DNA from: Hysterangium stoloniferum
Taxonomy: Eukaryota > Basidiomycota > Agaricomycetes > Hysterangiales > Hysterangiaceae
Assembly (NCBI GenBank): GCA_015178975.1
Contig: WHVD01000010.1
Span: forward strand, 124,001 to 188,000
Reading direction: 5' to 3'
Length of the DNA: 64,000 nt
Part shown: in pieces, positions 32,261-44,329 of the stretch
Layout of the letters: each line of letters starts with the position of its first letter
Numbering within the stretch: the first letter of the stretch is position 1
Position numbers and translations under genes: made by a program
The notes under the pieces: model-generated
The model's input: only the letters and a program-made list of their open reading frames with translations
What the model was told of the DNA's origin: nothing
Databases searched by the model: none

Positions 32261-33690
32261 CACCTTGTGCATGCTCACACAGCCCTATATTCTAACAGTA
32301 AATTCTTCGACCAAGTGCTCTGACGGTGTTCATATTGAGAGGCGCCAACCACAGTGTGCTAGGGCATTCGATTCCGATACTTGGAATTTTAGTGCTGCAG
32401 CTACCCCTGACCGAACACATCGAAAACATCAATTTTCATGGGCTCATGAAAACAATATATGTTGGATTAGCAAGCACGATATAGTCTCGCTTCCACTATA
32501 TTCAGAGCCTAACCAAAAGTACCGAGCTAGGCAGGTACACAAGATAGAATATATATGCCTTTCCATTTAGTTATTTTCTGTTTTACTCTCCATAATACGC
32601 AACATATGATCATAGATAGAATGTTAATACCTTAAAAGATTAGTATCTATAGCTAGTGCACCTCAGCTGTTTAGCCCCGCTACTGTGTGCAAACACTGAG
32701 GTGAGATTACCTTTACACGTTTACTTAGATACAATACTTATCATGCATCCTAGATTGCTTTCTGCTATCTAGGTAAATACATAGCTGTTTAGTCCCACTA
32801 CTGTGTGCAAACACTGAGATTGCTTTCTGCTATCTAGCTGTCCAGTATATATACTATTCAAACAACATATACTAAAGGGTTTTCTATGGGTTTTTTGTAG
32901 AATTTGATGCATTGTTCCAAGGTCGGAACTCTAAATGCCTAGGTGCTGCACACCTGGCTGTAATGAAGTTCAATCATTGCCCTTTTTTCAATTCCATTGA
33001 TATGTACAGATGGACTAGTAAACACCCGGATAGCCAAGTACACACTTTGTGTCTTCAACTCCTTGATAGTTACCCTGGGAACAAGCTGTACATACATCTT
33101 CACACTGGCAAAATTCATAATGTCTATTCTGAAAAGCTTTACAGTTGGCACAAGAGATGATCTGCTGGTATAAATGGTGTCCCAATCATGGGTTTATGTT
33201 GATTTACAAATGTTGATGATGCTTGTATGTATGTATTAAATGGAGTGGACTCAATCAAAACATCAACCTGTGTGTTCGAATGCAACAGCACTGCCTAGTG
33301 ATGTCTGTGCCTGATCCATGTCAAATCACATCATTCACAATCAGAGTTACAAACATTAATTAAAAGACAGGGCACAAAGATCCACATTATTAAATTTTCA
33401 AACTCCCCCCAGACTACTCTGGAATTATGATGTATCATGCCAAAGATTGGAGGGGCCACATATGTTTGCTTTAGAAATATAAATCTAATCCATAAGCTTG
33501 TCACAAAGGCTTGGACTAAGGATTCAGACTGGAGTCATTGCCCATGCATATTTACCAGTAATGTTCCCTCTATACCCTCTACTTACAGCAAGAAGAATTG
33601 GGATACAGTGAGGCATTTGGTGATTTGTAAGTTGAGTAGTATATTAGAGTCCAAGCACTCACTATGAATGTCCAATCCTGTAGCTAGAGG
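32261..33690 (+). other. Unassigned; protein-like open stretches with stops
   Basis: 32899-33160 encodes LGAAHLAVMKFNHCPFFNSIDMYRW and LLDSYPGNKLYIHLHTGKIHN before a stop; 33437-33667 encodes KIGGATYVCFRNINLIHKLVTKAWTKDSDW. They could be remains of one old gene or transposon, but I cannot name a family. A direct repeat AGCTGTTTAGYCCCRCTACTGTGTGCAAACACTGAG occurs at about 32668-32702 and 32782-32816, together with TTGCTTTCTGCTATCTAG. Confidence 0.3.
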
Positions 33691-33726
33691 CCATTACTAG
33701 TTGTTTGTCTACAATCATCTTCAGAT

Positions 33727-33946
33727 ACTAAGGTAGAAGATATTATAGATGATGATATAAAGCCAAAATCAAGTTCAATTGGAGTTCCAATTGGATTCCA
33801 AAGAATAAAGGAAAGAAACAAAATAATGAAAATAATACATCTTCAGATACTAAGGTAGAAGATATTATAGATGATGACATAAAGCAAATCAAGGTTCAAT
33901 TGGAGTTCCAATTGGATTCCAAAGAATAAAGGAAAGAAACAAATAA
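33727..33946 (+). repeat. Two-unit tandem duplication (~120 bp)
   Basis: CTTCAGATACTAAGGTAGAAG...AGGAAAGAAACAAA occurs at about 33718-33824 and 33840-33940. It encodes in frame SSDTKVEDIIDDDI twice, an acidic segment. Lies just upstream of the acidic frame at about 33950-34260. Confidence 0.75.
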
Positions 33947-33949
33947 ATA

Positions 33950-34260
33950 CTATAGAAAATAAGGATGAAAATAAGGATATTACTATAGATGAAGATGGTG
34001 ATGTTATTATAAATGAAGATGGTGATAAGATTATTATTACAACTGAGGGTTATATTATTATGACAAATAAACATAATTACACTATTGTTATAGATAAAGA
34101 TAATCACACTATTAAAGATGAGGATGGCTATATTATGGATGTAGATGATTATCTAGAACGTTCAATATTAAAATATAGAAAGAGAGCTGAAAAGGCAAGA
34201 GAAAAGAGAGGTAAAGGTGATGGATCTGGATTGTTGTATAACACACTTCTCTTGACATAA
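33950..34260 (+). CDS. Acidic, charged open frame upstream of the AT-rich transposase
   Basis: An open frame without early ATG runs from about 33945 and includes ITIDEDGDVIINEDGDKI and DYLERSILKYRKRAEKAREK before stopping at 34258. Strongly AT-rich and acidic, then basic at the end (possible nuclear or DNA-contact tail). May be a 5' exon or accessory gene of the transposon at 34651-36058. No family recognised. Confidence 0.35.
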
Positions 34261-34650
34261 GACAGAGAATCAAGCATCAGTGCTTACAGCACTTTCTCCA
34301 ATATCACTCTCAATCACATATAACTCAGAAGGAAAGAAAGCATAGTGTAAAATACTACAAGTCCATGAGAAGAGCCTTAGTAGTATTTTGCAATATGCTT
34401 TCCCAACCGAGATTAGACATGCATGACAGATTATGTATAGACCTATACATATAGATGATTATCAAATTAGATTCAATTTATGATACATTGATATTGGCCT
34501 AAAAGGAGACATAAATCTTACAAATTCCTGATGAAGATATACATAAACCTTCTTTTGTCATTTATCCAATATAGGGATATTGTAAGAAGACATACTTTCA
34601 GACACATAAAAATGAAATATTCAATTGTTTAATATAATTTTATTTACATC

Positions 34651-36058
34651 ATGTCTACAGCATCTTTCAAAAAAGCCCTCTATTTAGAATTTCAGAATTT
34701 AATGAAAGAACATTGGACTTTTCTTAATGAAGACTGGCCAATTATAGAGACTGAAAAGCATCATAGAACTGAGTTGAAACCTGTGAAAGAACTCAAAGAG
34801 ATAAAGAGATTTATTTTTGACCGTCTTGGACCAATTCCTGTATTTTTCTTTCTTATTGTTATATTCCCTACTCAAGATTATCCTGGTCCATATAGAAAGC
34901 TTGATAAAGGACTCCTCATCCTCTTTCATTTATTAACAGAAAACACACTAAGTGACATGAATAAGTATATTCCTACCTCTAGTTTTGAGAAGCTTCATTC
35001 TAGCTTTTATAGAAATAATCAGAAAGTTAATAAAGAACTCATGAAAGATATATCATTAACGCTTTTGACTATGTTTTCAAATATAAAAATTAGAATATTA
35101 TCAGCAAGAATTAAAAATCCACAACCTTTCAAGGCTATTACCTTATTCCTTGATGGATGTGAGTGATACAAGCTTAAGCCATACTGGTGAGGATAGAGCA
35201 GCACAACATTCTGACAAGTTAAAGAAATCTGGATGCCGAACACAGGTAGCTATGGATGTAAATGGTATGGTCTTATTTGTATCTAAATCAGAGCCATGTG
35301 CTCAAAATCCAGATAGACCAATGTTTACCAAATTACATATAGAAAGAGTTATGCATAAAGATGACTGTATGGGACTTGATGGAGCATATAAACCATATAT
35401 TAATAAGATTGTTGAAATGACAGACCTAAAGGAACACAACTTTTCATGTCCCATTCAACAACCTAGAGGTGTTGATTTAACTCCTGAAGAAAAGAATTAT
35501 AATACAAAATTTGGAAGTTTCAGATCTCAGATTGAACATCTATTTGGTCTCATAGGACATAAATTTGAAAGGTTTAATAATAAAACTGTAATTAGAACTG
35601 CTTGCCCTGAAGTTTTTACTCTACAATTTAAACTAGCATGTTTACTATTAAACATACAGCAATTTGTTAAAATGGGTGATCTGAAACCTGAGCCACATCA
35701 TTCTATGTGGATGGAAGATAGTTTTGACTACAAAAAAGATGATAATACAGAAGAATTGACATGTATAATAACATTGACAGAACATATAGCACTACATAAT
35801 TCTGTATTAAGAGATCAAGAGCAACTTTTACAAGGGATTGAGACTAATACTGGAAATCACAATCTATTCCCAAAAAAGAGAAAATTGTCCCATGGAAAAG
35901 TGTATGAAGTTGAAAGCATAGTAGATCATAGAGATGTTGATGGTAAGAGGCAATATTTAGTAAAATGGAAAGGATACTTCCATAAAACTTGGGAACCAGA
36001 AGAGAGCTTCAATACTCGAGGATGCATTGATGATTATTGGAATATGGAGCAGGACTAA
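34651..36058 (+). CDS. PIF/Harbinger-like DDE transposase with C-terminal chromodomain, one frame change
   Basis: Two overlapping frames, 34651-35166 (171 aa) and 35150-36058 (302 aa). The first ends KAITLFLDGCE, which carries the first catalytic Asp (LFLDG). The second resumes with DTSLSHTGEDRAAQHSDKLKKSGCRTQVAMDVNGMVLFVS, then MGLDGAYKPYI (second Asp), LTPEEKNYNTKFGSFRSQIEHLFG (catalytic Glu in RSQIEHLFG) and FKLACLLLNIQQF: the DDE_Tnp_4 pattern. After a linker with KKRK, residues from YEVESIVDHRDVDGKRQYLV through KWKGY to WEPEESF form a chromodomain. The 17-bp overlap and +1 shift fall right after the first Asp; either an indel or recoding. Base composition is far more AT-rich than the rest. 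The chromodomain may direct integration to modified histones, by analogy with chromoviruses. Confidence 0.75.
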
Positions 36059-36383
36059 TTTTAAAACTATTCATGGTACATCTTTACATGTTCATTGTTT
36101 TAAAAAATACTTAGATATGGATTATACTATTCTATGTTTTCATCATCTACTATTATTCCAAAACTTCTTAATGTTTGTGCTTCTTTTTTAGTTACTCTAA
36201 ATACTTCTACAATATCTATTTGATATATTATTATTTTGTTTTAAAATACATTAAATTTATTGTTATTCTACTATATTATATATTATATATGGTTATATTA
36301 AGAATGAAAAATGAATTATTCCAACTTTAAATATCTTAGGTAGGATATAAGCACATATCATTCTACAATCATTACAGATCAAG

Positions 36384-36596
36384 ATGTCTACTTCTTTGAC
36401 CTCACTCCTTATTCCTCTTGCTTATAACTCTTATGTTCCCAACAAAATGGTAACTATTACCAGAACTCGGAAGCAAAATCCCTATGTTCCAAAATGTTAT
36501 CAAATGACTATTGATGGTCCAAATAAAATTATATACCAAATCAATTATGATGATTTGGAATTAAATCCCCCATGGAGGATGGTCACACTTTATTGA
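36384..36596 (+). CDS. Small open frame of unknown function, 70 aa
   Basis: Encodes MSTSLTSLLIPLAYNSYVPN..VTITRTRKQNPYVPKCY..ELNPPWRMVTLY. It begins MSTS like the transposase frame (MSTA) and lies between it and the element end. Weak protein character; may be a transposon accessory ORF. Confidence 0.3.
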   Translation: MSTSLTSLLIPLAYNSYVPNKMVTITRTRKQNPYVPKCYQMTIDGPNKIIYQINYDDLELNPPWRMVTLY

Positions 36597-36749
36597 ATAT
36601 ACAAAATTTTACTGAATAATCATCATATTTTCCAAATGAGACTATTCCTTCTGGCCATAACAACTTATTCTATGAGTTTATACTTAATTACCTGAAATTT
36701 CATCTTTAAAATATGCATGCCTTTTTAAAATACACACAAATGACATAGT

Positions 36750-37097
36750 TACACAAGATTATTTGGGTTATGACTTAATCTTTGGGTTATGATGTATTCT
36801 CTTGTATCCAAGCAAACTTTCAAATATATTTCATATAATTTAAATTTAGTTGGTTTAGAGAGTTAACCAGAACTATCTGGGGTACCAATCCCCATTGTGC
36901 AATTTATTCCAAAAGAATAATCTACAGATGATTGTTTGACTAAATTTTGTCAGATATAGGATAAATATTAATATTTTTGCATTCTTCAGAGTGATACCTA
37001 ATCAACTGAATTTGATTAAATATTAATTTTACAACAAACAATAGAAATATATATACTTTAGTGGATAAATAACTTTTAAAGTTTTGGGTTATCCTCC
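36750..37097 (-). repeat. Terminal and subterminal region of the AT-rich transposon (right end)
   Basis: Ends ...GTTTTGGGTTATCCTCC at 37097, i.e. GGAGGATAACCCAAAAC on the minus strand. The ~340 bp are the reverse complement of 56319-56723 with good identity. Contains two TTGGGTTATGACTTAAT-type subterminal motifs (about 36768-36800), which are repeated four times at 56620-56690. Confidence 0.8.
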
Positions 37098-37189
37098 CAA
37101 GGCAAAAATCTGTAAAGCAAGAGAGACATAGGCAACAAGGAATAGTGAGATGAATCTAAAATGTGTACAGGCTCCATGAATAATGTGGT

Positions 37190-37450
37190 TAGAGAGAGGA
37201 CAATGGGCCAGGTTTGAGTGGGTATGTTATATGAAAGTCAGTTACAATCTCCATGGCATTCCCAAGTTCCATGGCCAAAATCCAAGATTTCTTTATTTGT
37301 GCCCTCCTAACCTGCCCACTTGACCAAGTAGAGCAGTTTGCAAGTGTGTCATTGATTATCTATCTTTTGAGTCTAGAATTTGTGAGATTTCAAACTTGGG
37401 TTCTCCATCTATAATGACTGGAGGGGGCAGAGGTTGTATGTGATCTGGGA
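37190..37450 (-). pseudogene. Gypsy chromodomain remnant related to 62732-63022
   Basis: Minus strand reads DHIQPLPPPVIIDGEPKFEISQILDSK, then after stops LLYLVKWAG-like and WILA.ELG.AMEIVT.FH pieces, clearly homologous to the chromodomain at 62732-63022 (HTQPPPSPVIIDRESEFEVSEILDSK). Multiple stops. Confidence 0.7.
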
Positions 37451-37455
37451 TAGTG

Positions 37456-37930
37456 TTAGCAGTACATGGTTATAACATAAAACATGAAATACTGGGTGTA
37501 CCACATGCATTCTCCTCCTGCCTCTACAAACTCCCTGTGTAACTCTTTTATTTCCTCAGCAGACCTGTACACCTCCTCAGAATCCTCAGAGCTCCCAACC
37601 TCAGACTCCTCATAGTCCTCATAGTCTTTTAGGAACTTGTGGAATAACCCATGGAACTTGTGAAATCTGCCTACCAGGGTTTTCTGAACATTGTTGCCCT
37701 CTTGCAACAAAACATTCTGGGCTGAAATGCCTGCTGCTATCTGCCCAAAGACCTCCTCCAAGGCCCCCGGCCTTTCCATGTTCCCACCCACCTCCTGTGA
37801 ACTGGACCCTGAGGCTTCCTATACTAGTGAACACTTTGCTTTCAAGTGCACACATGGCCACAGCCTGGGCCCCAACTGGACTTCTGGAAGCAATTCACAT
37901 TCTGGTCATTACAACTGGAACACCATGGGT
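37456..37930 (-). pseudogene. Cysteine-cluster plus acidic coiled-coil fragment
   Basis: Upstream part (about 37925-37830) encodes WCSSCNDQNVNCFQKSSWGPGCGHVCT, reminiscent of the C6-like clusters found in some mushroom retroelement ORFs. The downstream frame 37456-37791 encodes ALEEVFGQIAAGISAQNVLLQEGN, a FHKFHGLFHKFLKDYEDYEES segment and an acidic end. No known domain assigned. Confidence 0.3.
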
Positions 37931-37937
37931 TGTTTTT

Positions 37938-38522
37938 TGTGAAGGGAATGCACATATTATGGTTGGACTATTTTATATATTCTTCGAGTATAGCCCTATT
38001 TCTTTAGTTCGAAGCCCTGTGTATACTTGTGGGTGTGCTTGGCGCCAAAGAGACAGATACTTTTAACCCAGCAGACACCACTTTGTAACAACTCAGAATG
38101 TCGAACAGCGAGAGGTGTCAAGGGTGACATCTCAGCTACCAAGCAGGTAGCATCACTCAACTCGCTGTTAGCTTCAGGACTTGAACTGTGAAGGTCAAGT
38201 CCTTCACTTGCATTATTGTGCTCATCAACACATCTAATGACTCACGCTACTCATACACTTCCTTAGGTAACTAATAGCTTTATTAGTTATATTTGCCTTC
38301 TCACGACTGTGAGTTGTACCAGAATGGTCAACTTCCTTATTCTCTTCACTAGCCATCACAAGCAACTATACAGTTGCTCTAGTGACATGTATTGTACTCC
38401 CTCACTAGTACTGTTAGTCTAGTGATCTCTAGTATTATACTAAATAGTCGATACTTGTTATTGTGCTCAAGTAGTCAATATTCTTCGTATATAGAGTGGT
38501 CAAAATCCAGCGACTCTTCACA
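37938..38522 (+). repeat. 5' LTR of the 38-56 kb gypsy element
   Basis: 585 bp with perfect 7-bp inverted ends, TGTGAAG...CTTCACA. Directly followed by GTGGTGATCCAAGCTGG (38523-38539), a primer-binding-site-like sequence. The first ~44 bp (TGTGAAGGGAATGCACATAT...) recur at 56004-56048, the start of the 3' LTR. Confidence 0.85.
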
Positions 38523-38598
38523 GTGGTGATCCAAGCTGGACCATTCTTTTCCTATTAAGAAAACCTTACTGTTCAATGGTTAATTCTTTAGCACATAA

Positions 38599-41036
38599 AT
38601 GACCACAGGTAAGAACCAAACACTGAGGTCTTTGACAACCCCAAGCAGTTCAATACCTCGTCAGAGACCTGCTAGTCTGGAACCACCCTGTAATGTCACC
38701 ATGAGGAAGTCTTCATTGACTTTTCAAATATCAGCCCCTCCTGAGGATTCTGCTAGAGTAGCAGCTGGATCGTCAATGAATACCCTCCCAGATCCATCTG
38801 AGGAATGTTTGCCAACTGGGCTGTTGAGCACTCCTGGAGTTAATGTCGAGCCTACCTGAGCACCTGAGCCCATTCTCGCATTCCCACCAAGGGCAGGTTA
38901 TCCTTAAGCAGTTCCTTGGGGGGTCATATGGTTTATGCTGAGCCTATTGATATGAAGTGGGACATGTACTATGCTGATTGAATCTCCACTGATCAGCTTA
39001 CTCCTTTCATGGAAGAGTACGAAACTGATTACCCTTCTTTACTGGCAACTGTAGCAGGCTGGTTAGGTCATTATCAGGCCATCTTATCAGTGTGAGATTT
39101 ATTCATGTGACCAGGAACCCTTGAGGATCTGACCCAATTGATTCCCGAATGGTCAAGTGATGTTACATACACTATGGAAGGGGGAAGAATGATTTTCAAG
39201 AGGGAAGTGTTGTCTCTATTCCGCGAAGCACTTCACACACACAATGATGTGCTGTAAATCTGTCATGTCCTGCTCGGCAGGGATCACGTTGGGCCCAAGG
39301 TTGACTACCACTACATGTCCATTCAAATGTTGGAGGAGTCTCTTAACAGAGTCACACCAAATGTATCATTCACATACTTCACTCTAAGGGGCTGGTTGAA
39401 GCGAAATCAGAGAAGACTTGATAAGATGGTTTTGGAGGTGCTCCACCCCTATAATAATTCGATTCAAGTACCTGATTCACCTCTCTCCACAACTAATTCA
39501 TTAGTTCGCAACCTAAATGAATCCCCTGACACTCATTTCCTCCATTTGCTCAATTGTCTTGTAATTTTGGAGGATTTCCTGTCGGATATGAGGATGGAAG
39601 TGATAGATCGCCCTCAGGAAAAGAGAATTGAAGTCTGCACTCCATTTCATCAGCCTCAGCCGCGTCAGCTTCTGAATACAACCAAGATTGAGAGATGAAT
39701 CACGATGGAGCCCAGCCCCACACCTCACCAGGGGATTCATCACTCTCGCATTGCATTCAAAAGAGCTTCAAATAGCCCCGACCTCTACAATGAACTACCA
39801 CGGTTAGGAACCAATCAGTCACCAGCAAGGGTTGACCATCCTTCTCTACCGCATTCACTGAGGGTATAGCTGGTCAGGTCACTGGTCAAGATCATTGAAT
39901 CCAGATGATCCTTGCCATTCTCTGCTGGTCACCTCGAATCCTTTTCTACCACCAGGAGGATCCCCTAGTGATTCATCTGGGAGTTTGAATGATTCAAATG
40001 GTGGAGGGAATTCAGGATGTGGGGGGCACCACAGTGGAGTGCCTATCACTCCCTTTTAAACTCCAATGCAGCCTCGAACCAGTGCACTTATTAATGACTT
40101 ACCTAAGGATAAAAATATTGCTCTTAACACCAACGACATCAAGATAAAATGGTCCAACCTTCCCAAATACGATGGGACTAAGTCCAAGGCTTTGGACTAC
40201 ATCATGGATATCATGAATCTTTGGAAGTATCTGACACCATGAGCATGTTGTTAGGAGTCGCTCTGCCAAGATGACTCACTTGTAATGCTAAGGTCTGGTG
40301 GAGCACCCTGGACCATGAACATCATACTGAATTCAGTCGATCCCACAGGTCGTTCCTTTGGGACATTGTAGAGGGATTACTTGAAACTTGTTGGCTTGAA
40401 TCCTTAGCCTTAGAATGGGAAGCCATGAAATTTCGACAAGTCAGCCACAATTGTGAGACAACTTTTCACTACATTCAATGGAGGATTAAACTCTATCATT
40501 TCCTGTATGGGTTCTACCAAGATTGAAAGGATGAAACACACAGACTCATTCTGATGCTGCCCATGGAATGGCTTTACCTCCTACAAGGGCAACCCAATGA
40601 TGACATCATGAGCTTTCAGACTTATGCTAACAATCTGCAAGAGGCTCTGATTAATGCTTGGGTCTAAACACATCAAAAACATTACCAATTCCATAAACCA
40701 TGGGTTATGCTATCAGAAGGTGAAGATTTGGACTCCAGAGCCACGGATGGGCACCCCTCGGCCAACCACATTCTTGTCCGTGAGACTAGGGAGAGAAGTT
40801 CTACAAGAAAGATGGGCACAGACCCTGTCAACCCGACACAGGGAAAATGTCATGGAAAGCTGTTCTTTGAAAAGAGTGACAAGAAAAGCTTGGTCAAGCC
40901 TTCTAAGGAATGCTGGATATGTGGGAGCCCAGAGCATTTTAAAATAGATTGTCCTCATGCAGGCAAGATGTCTCATTATATTTCTGTCAAAAAATGCTCT
41001 GGTTCATGGACTATCTATACAGGGACAAGTAAATAG
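38599..41036 (+). pseudogene. Gypsy gag region with zinc knuckle
   Basis: Multiple frame pieces. N-terminal Ser/Pro-rich part 38599-38859; MLEESLNRVTPNVSFTYFTLRGWLKRNQR (39315-39410). The capsid core follows from about 40130 (WSNLPKYDGTKSKALDYI, VWWSTLDHEH, ETTFHYIQWRIKLYHFLYGF), then the CCHC knuckle CWICGSPEHFKIDC (40910-40955). Numerous stops. Structural protein of a chromovirus, dead. Confidence 0.75.
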
Positions 41037-41575
41037 TTCTGATGATGAATTAACTTTTGTTCCTGTTTATGCACTCCAGGTTGGAGATGATCTAATAAGG
41101 GAGAGAGACAGAACACCTTATGAGATTCCTCTGTCAGAGGCCTACATATCCATACTTGCCACTGATTTCTTTGAAAAAGGGATTGGTTGAGTGCACACCA
41201 GCAGGACCATGAGGGTTTGACTGAGAATCACTATCAGACTCAGGATCATTGTGAACAAACCAGCTCAGATCTGCCTTGTTCACCTGGAACTAATATTGAC
41301 ACATTCCTGTTTGATCCTGGAAACCCCCTTGACTTACTACCATGCAAGGACTCGGAATTGGGAATTGGAGGATGGTGGCAGTGATCCAGTATTGAATTCC
41401 ACCTTGAAGAACACTCCTTGTCGGAGTGAGCGACGGAATGTAAGCCTGTCCCTCCACAAGGAAAGTAAGAGACCAAGAATCCAATATCCCCATTCCAGTT
41501 GACTGATGAAGGAAGATACTATGATCATCTATCAAAAAAAGGGAACCCCCAAGTGGTTACTATAACATAGGAGTC

Positions 41576-41893
41576 ATGGCACTCCACATTTTCAGTTATG
41601 TGGGAACACCCAATTCACCTGAACATGTTAAGGTCAAAATGGACACGGGAGCGGATCTTTCTCTTATATCAGAGGAATTCTACAAGGGACTGCAGAACCA
41701 GTACAAGTTGAAGCAGGGACTCAAACTATGTCTAATCCGACTCATGGGTAACACCAAAGTCATCAGATATGTCAACATTCCAATTTACCTCAAGGACAAC
41801 AGTGGGACCCTGCTGAAGTTCATGGCAGAAACTTATGTTGTAAGAGGGATGATGGTGCCAATTCTTTTGGGAGAGGATTTTCATGTTAACTAG
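41576..41893 (+). pseudogene. Gypsy aspartic protease fragment
   Basis: Encodes HVKVKMDTGADLSLISEEFYKGLQ with the DTGA active-site motif (about residues 22-25), then VIRYVNIPIYLKD and VPILLGEDFHVN, the LLG..F flap-end pattern. Stop at 41893. Between gag and RT as expected. Confidence 0.85.
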
Positions 41894-42381
41894 AAATCGG
41901 TACTCTAAGAGACCAGCCGTTAGGATCTCAGCTCATTCTCCCCAGACGACTGGGCTTTATCCCAGCCAGTTCCTCTAAGGAATCCCAACCCTTGACCTTC
42001 ACTGTCAGTAAAGCCCCTTTTGGGAAGCATCAGGAAGAGAAACCCAAGCTTACCTCTCTTCCCAATAAAGGTGTATGGACAGAAGGAGTCACACAAACCT
42101 TGGAAGACTGCACCATTGACCCTGAGTCAGCCAGATTAGTGCCCATTTTCATTGAAGACCTGATTGGTGAAGAATGGATAGTTGAAGGGATTGTATTGCA
42201 GAATGATGACAGTTCTATATTAGCTACCCCAATCAAAGTGATATCAAGGAATAGAGTGGCAGTACCCTTGGCTAACCCATCATTAACCTCTAAGATCATC
42301 TGATGAGGTGAGACCATCGGGATAATCCACGACCCCACTCATTGGCCTCAGAAACCCAGTTCACTCACAGAGAGGAATTTA

Positions 42382-44188
42382 ATGCCAGCAAATGCAACCA
42401 AGATCACACATCTTATTGAAAGTCTCTCTCAGCTCGAGGAGGATCACCAGTTTGCCTCAGAGATGCCAACACCACCTGTTGAACCGGAGGTTGTGGACGA
42501 TTTCGAACCACCTGGTCCCAAAACAGCCACTGTGGCTGATAATGAGAAGCTGGCTTTAGATGATCTCCATAAGCTAGTCAATCTTGGACCAGATATACCA
42601 ACTGAAGTCATGCCACACCTCAGATCAGTACTGACTGAGAATGTTAAGGCTTTTGGGGTCAACAGACAATTGGGGCAAGTGGACTGCAGGGTTCCTGTCC
42701 CTCTGAAAGAAGGCACTCAGCCCATCTCAATGGCTATGTTCCCATCCTTCCCCACCAACAGGAGAGTTATAGATGAGCAGATGGACACCTGGTTTGACCA
42801 GGGTGTCATCAAGCCATCTAAAAGTCCCTGGGGGGTACCAGCTTTCATAGTATATTGCAATGGTAAACCACAAGTGGTTATTGATTACCAGAAGCTCAAC
42901 CACCTTACTGTTCCGGATGAATTCCCTTTACCACACCAATTGGAGATCATGCAAGCATTTTCAGGGTCAAACATCCTCTCTTCCTTTGATGTGCTGGTGG
43001 GATATACCCAATTAGAAATGTTGAAGGACGATAAGCCCAAAACCACCTTCAGATCTCACAGAGGGCTGTGGCAATTCAAAAGGATGCCATTCGGATTCAG
43101 AAATGGCCCCTCTATGTTTCAGCATGTTTTGAAAACTGTTCTAGCACCTCATCTATGGATTTTTTGTCTTGTATACATTGACGATATAGTGATATTCTCT
43201 AAGAATTGGGATGATCACCTCCTCCATTTAAATCAAGTGCTCAGTGCTATCACATCATCCAGAATCACTCACTCTCTCTTAAAAGGTGTTTTATCAGATA
43301 TAATTTGATTTTGTTGTTGGACCATAAGGTGTCCAGATTGGGTTTCTCAACACATCGGGAGAAAGTTTGTGCCATCCTAGAACTGGCCCAACCCACTAAG
43401 GTTTCTGAACTGCAACAGTTCCTTGGGATAGCCCTTTACGTTTCAGCTTATATACCATTTTACTCATGGATAGTGTCCCCTTTATTCACTCTTATAAAAA
43501 GGGAACACCCTGGACGTGGACTGCCGAACATGTCAGGGCCTACGAGGATGTCAAGGCCATGCTGGGCTCAGCACTGGTATTGGGACATCCAGCCAGTGGG
43601 ATGCCTTATCGGTTGTACACAGATGCTTTGGATTTCGCTCTAGGCTGTTGTCTTCAACAAGTCCATAAAATGGCTTTAGGAGACTTAAAGGACACTAAAA
43701 TCTATGCCCAAGCCAAGTTGGCCTTCGACCAATCACAGGATGTGCCATCTTTTGTTCATCATTACAAAACCAAACAACCCCAGATTGAGTGGTCAGACTC
43801 ATGGGGTCCCACCTTTGAGGAAACCGAAGTTACCATCAAATGAATCATTGCATACTGGAGCCACACTCTGAAAAGTGCTCAATGTAACTATTCTGCTACT
43901 GAGTGGGAGGCATTGGTGGCAAAGGAAGGACTAGTCCACTTCCAACCATTTATTGAAGGAGAACATGTCCTGCTCATTACAGATCATGCAGCTCTGCAAT
44001 GGGCTAGATCGTACAAGAACACTAATCACCAACTAGCCACATGGGGGGTGATATACACTGCATTCCTGGGGCTTGATATTTTACATCGAGCAGGAAGAGT
44101 TCACAGCAACGTGGACCCACTATCCAGACTCCCTCAAATCCCAGCCTTCATGAGCCCCATTAGAGATGACTTGCCAGCTATCATATAA
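42382..44188 (+). pseudogene. Gypsy reverse transcriptase and RNase H
   Basis: 42382-43308: RT with QGVIKPSKSPWGVPAFIV, VVIDYQKLNHLT, FRSHRGLWQFKRMPFGFRNGPSMFQ and the catalytic YIDDIVIFS (about 43168-43195). The frame shifts near 43305 into the thumb (KVSELQQFLGIALYVSAYI). RNase H follows from about 43610 (RLYTDALDFALGC, then after a shift TEWEALVAKEGLVHF..FIEGEHVLLITDHAALQW, ending PLSRLPQ). At least three frame breaks and several stops. Confidence 0.88.
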
Positions 44189-44329
44189 ACCTCCTTGGAC
44201 AAGGGTATCGAGGAAAATCAATGAAAGGACAAACCAGCTGAGAAAGCAGTCTTTTTCATTATACACAATTTTATGGAACCTTCCGGAGCGACCCAGGAAG
44301 TTTGACAGTCAGAATGGGACTCCTATAGC

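Noticed and set aside
35159-35203. A 44-bp intron beginning GTGAGT inside the chromodomain transposase
   Set aside because: The following residues (SHTGEDRAAQHSDKLKKSG) look homologous to family sequence and would be removed; a frameshift or indel fits better.
27907-37097. A single 9.2-kb transposon from 27907 to 37097
   Set aside because: Ends match, but the flanks (ATA and CAA) do not form a target duplication and the subterminal regions differ; kept as a hypothesis only.
42030-42716. Minus-strand open frames within the gypsy RT region
   Set aside because: Antisense shadows of a clear plus-strand protease/RT coding region.
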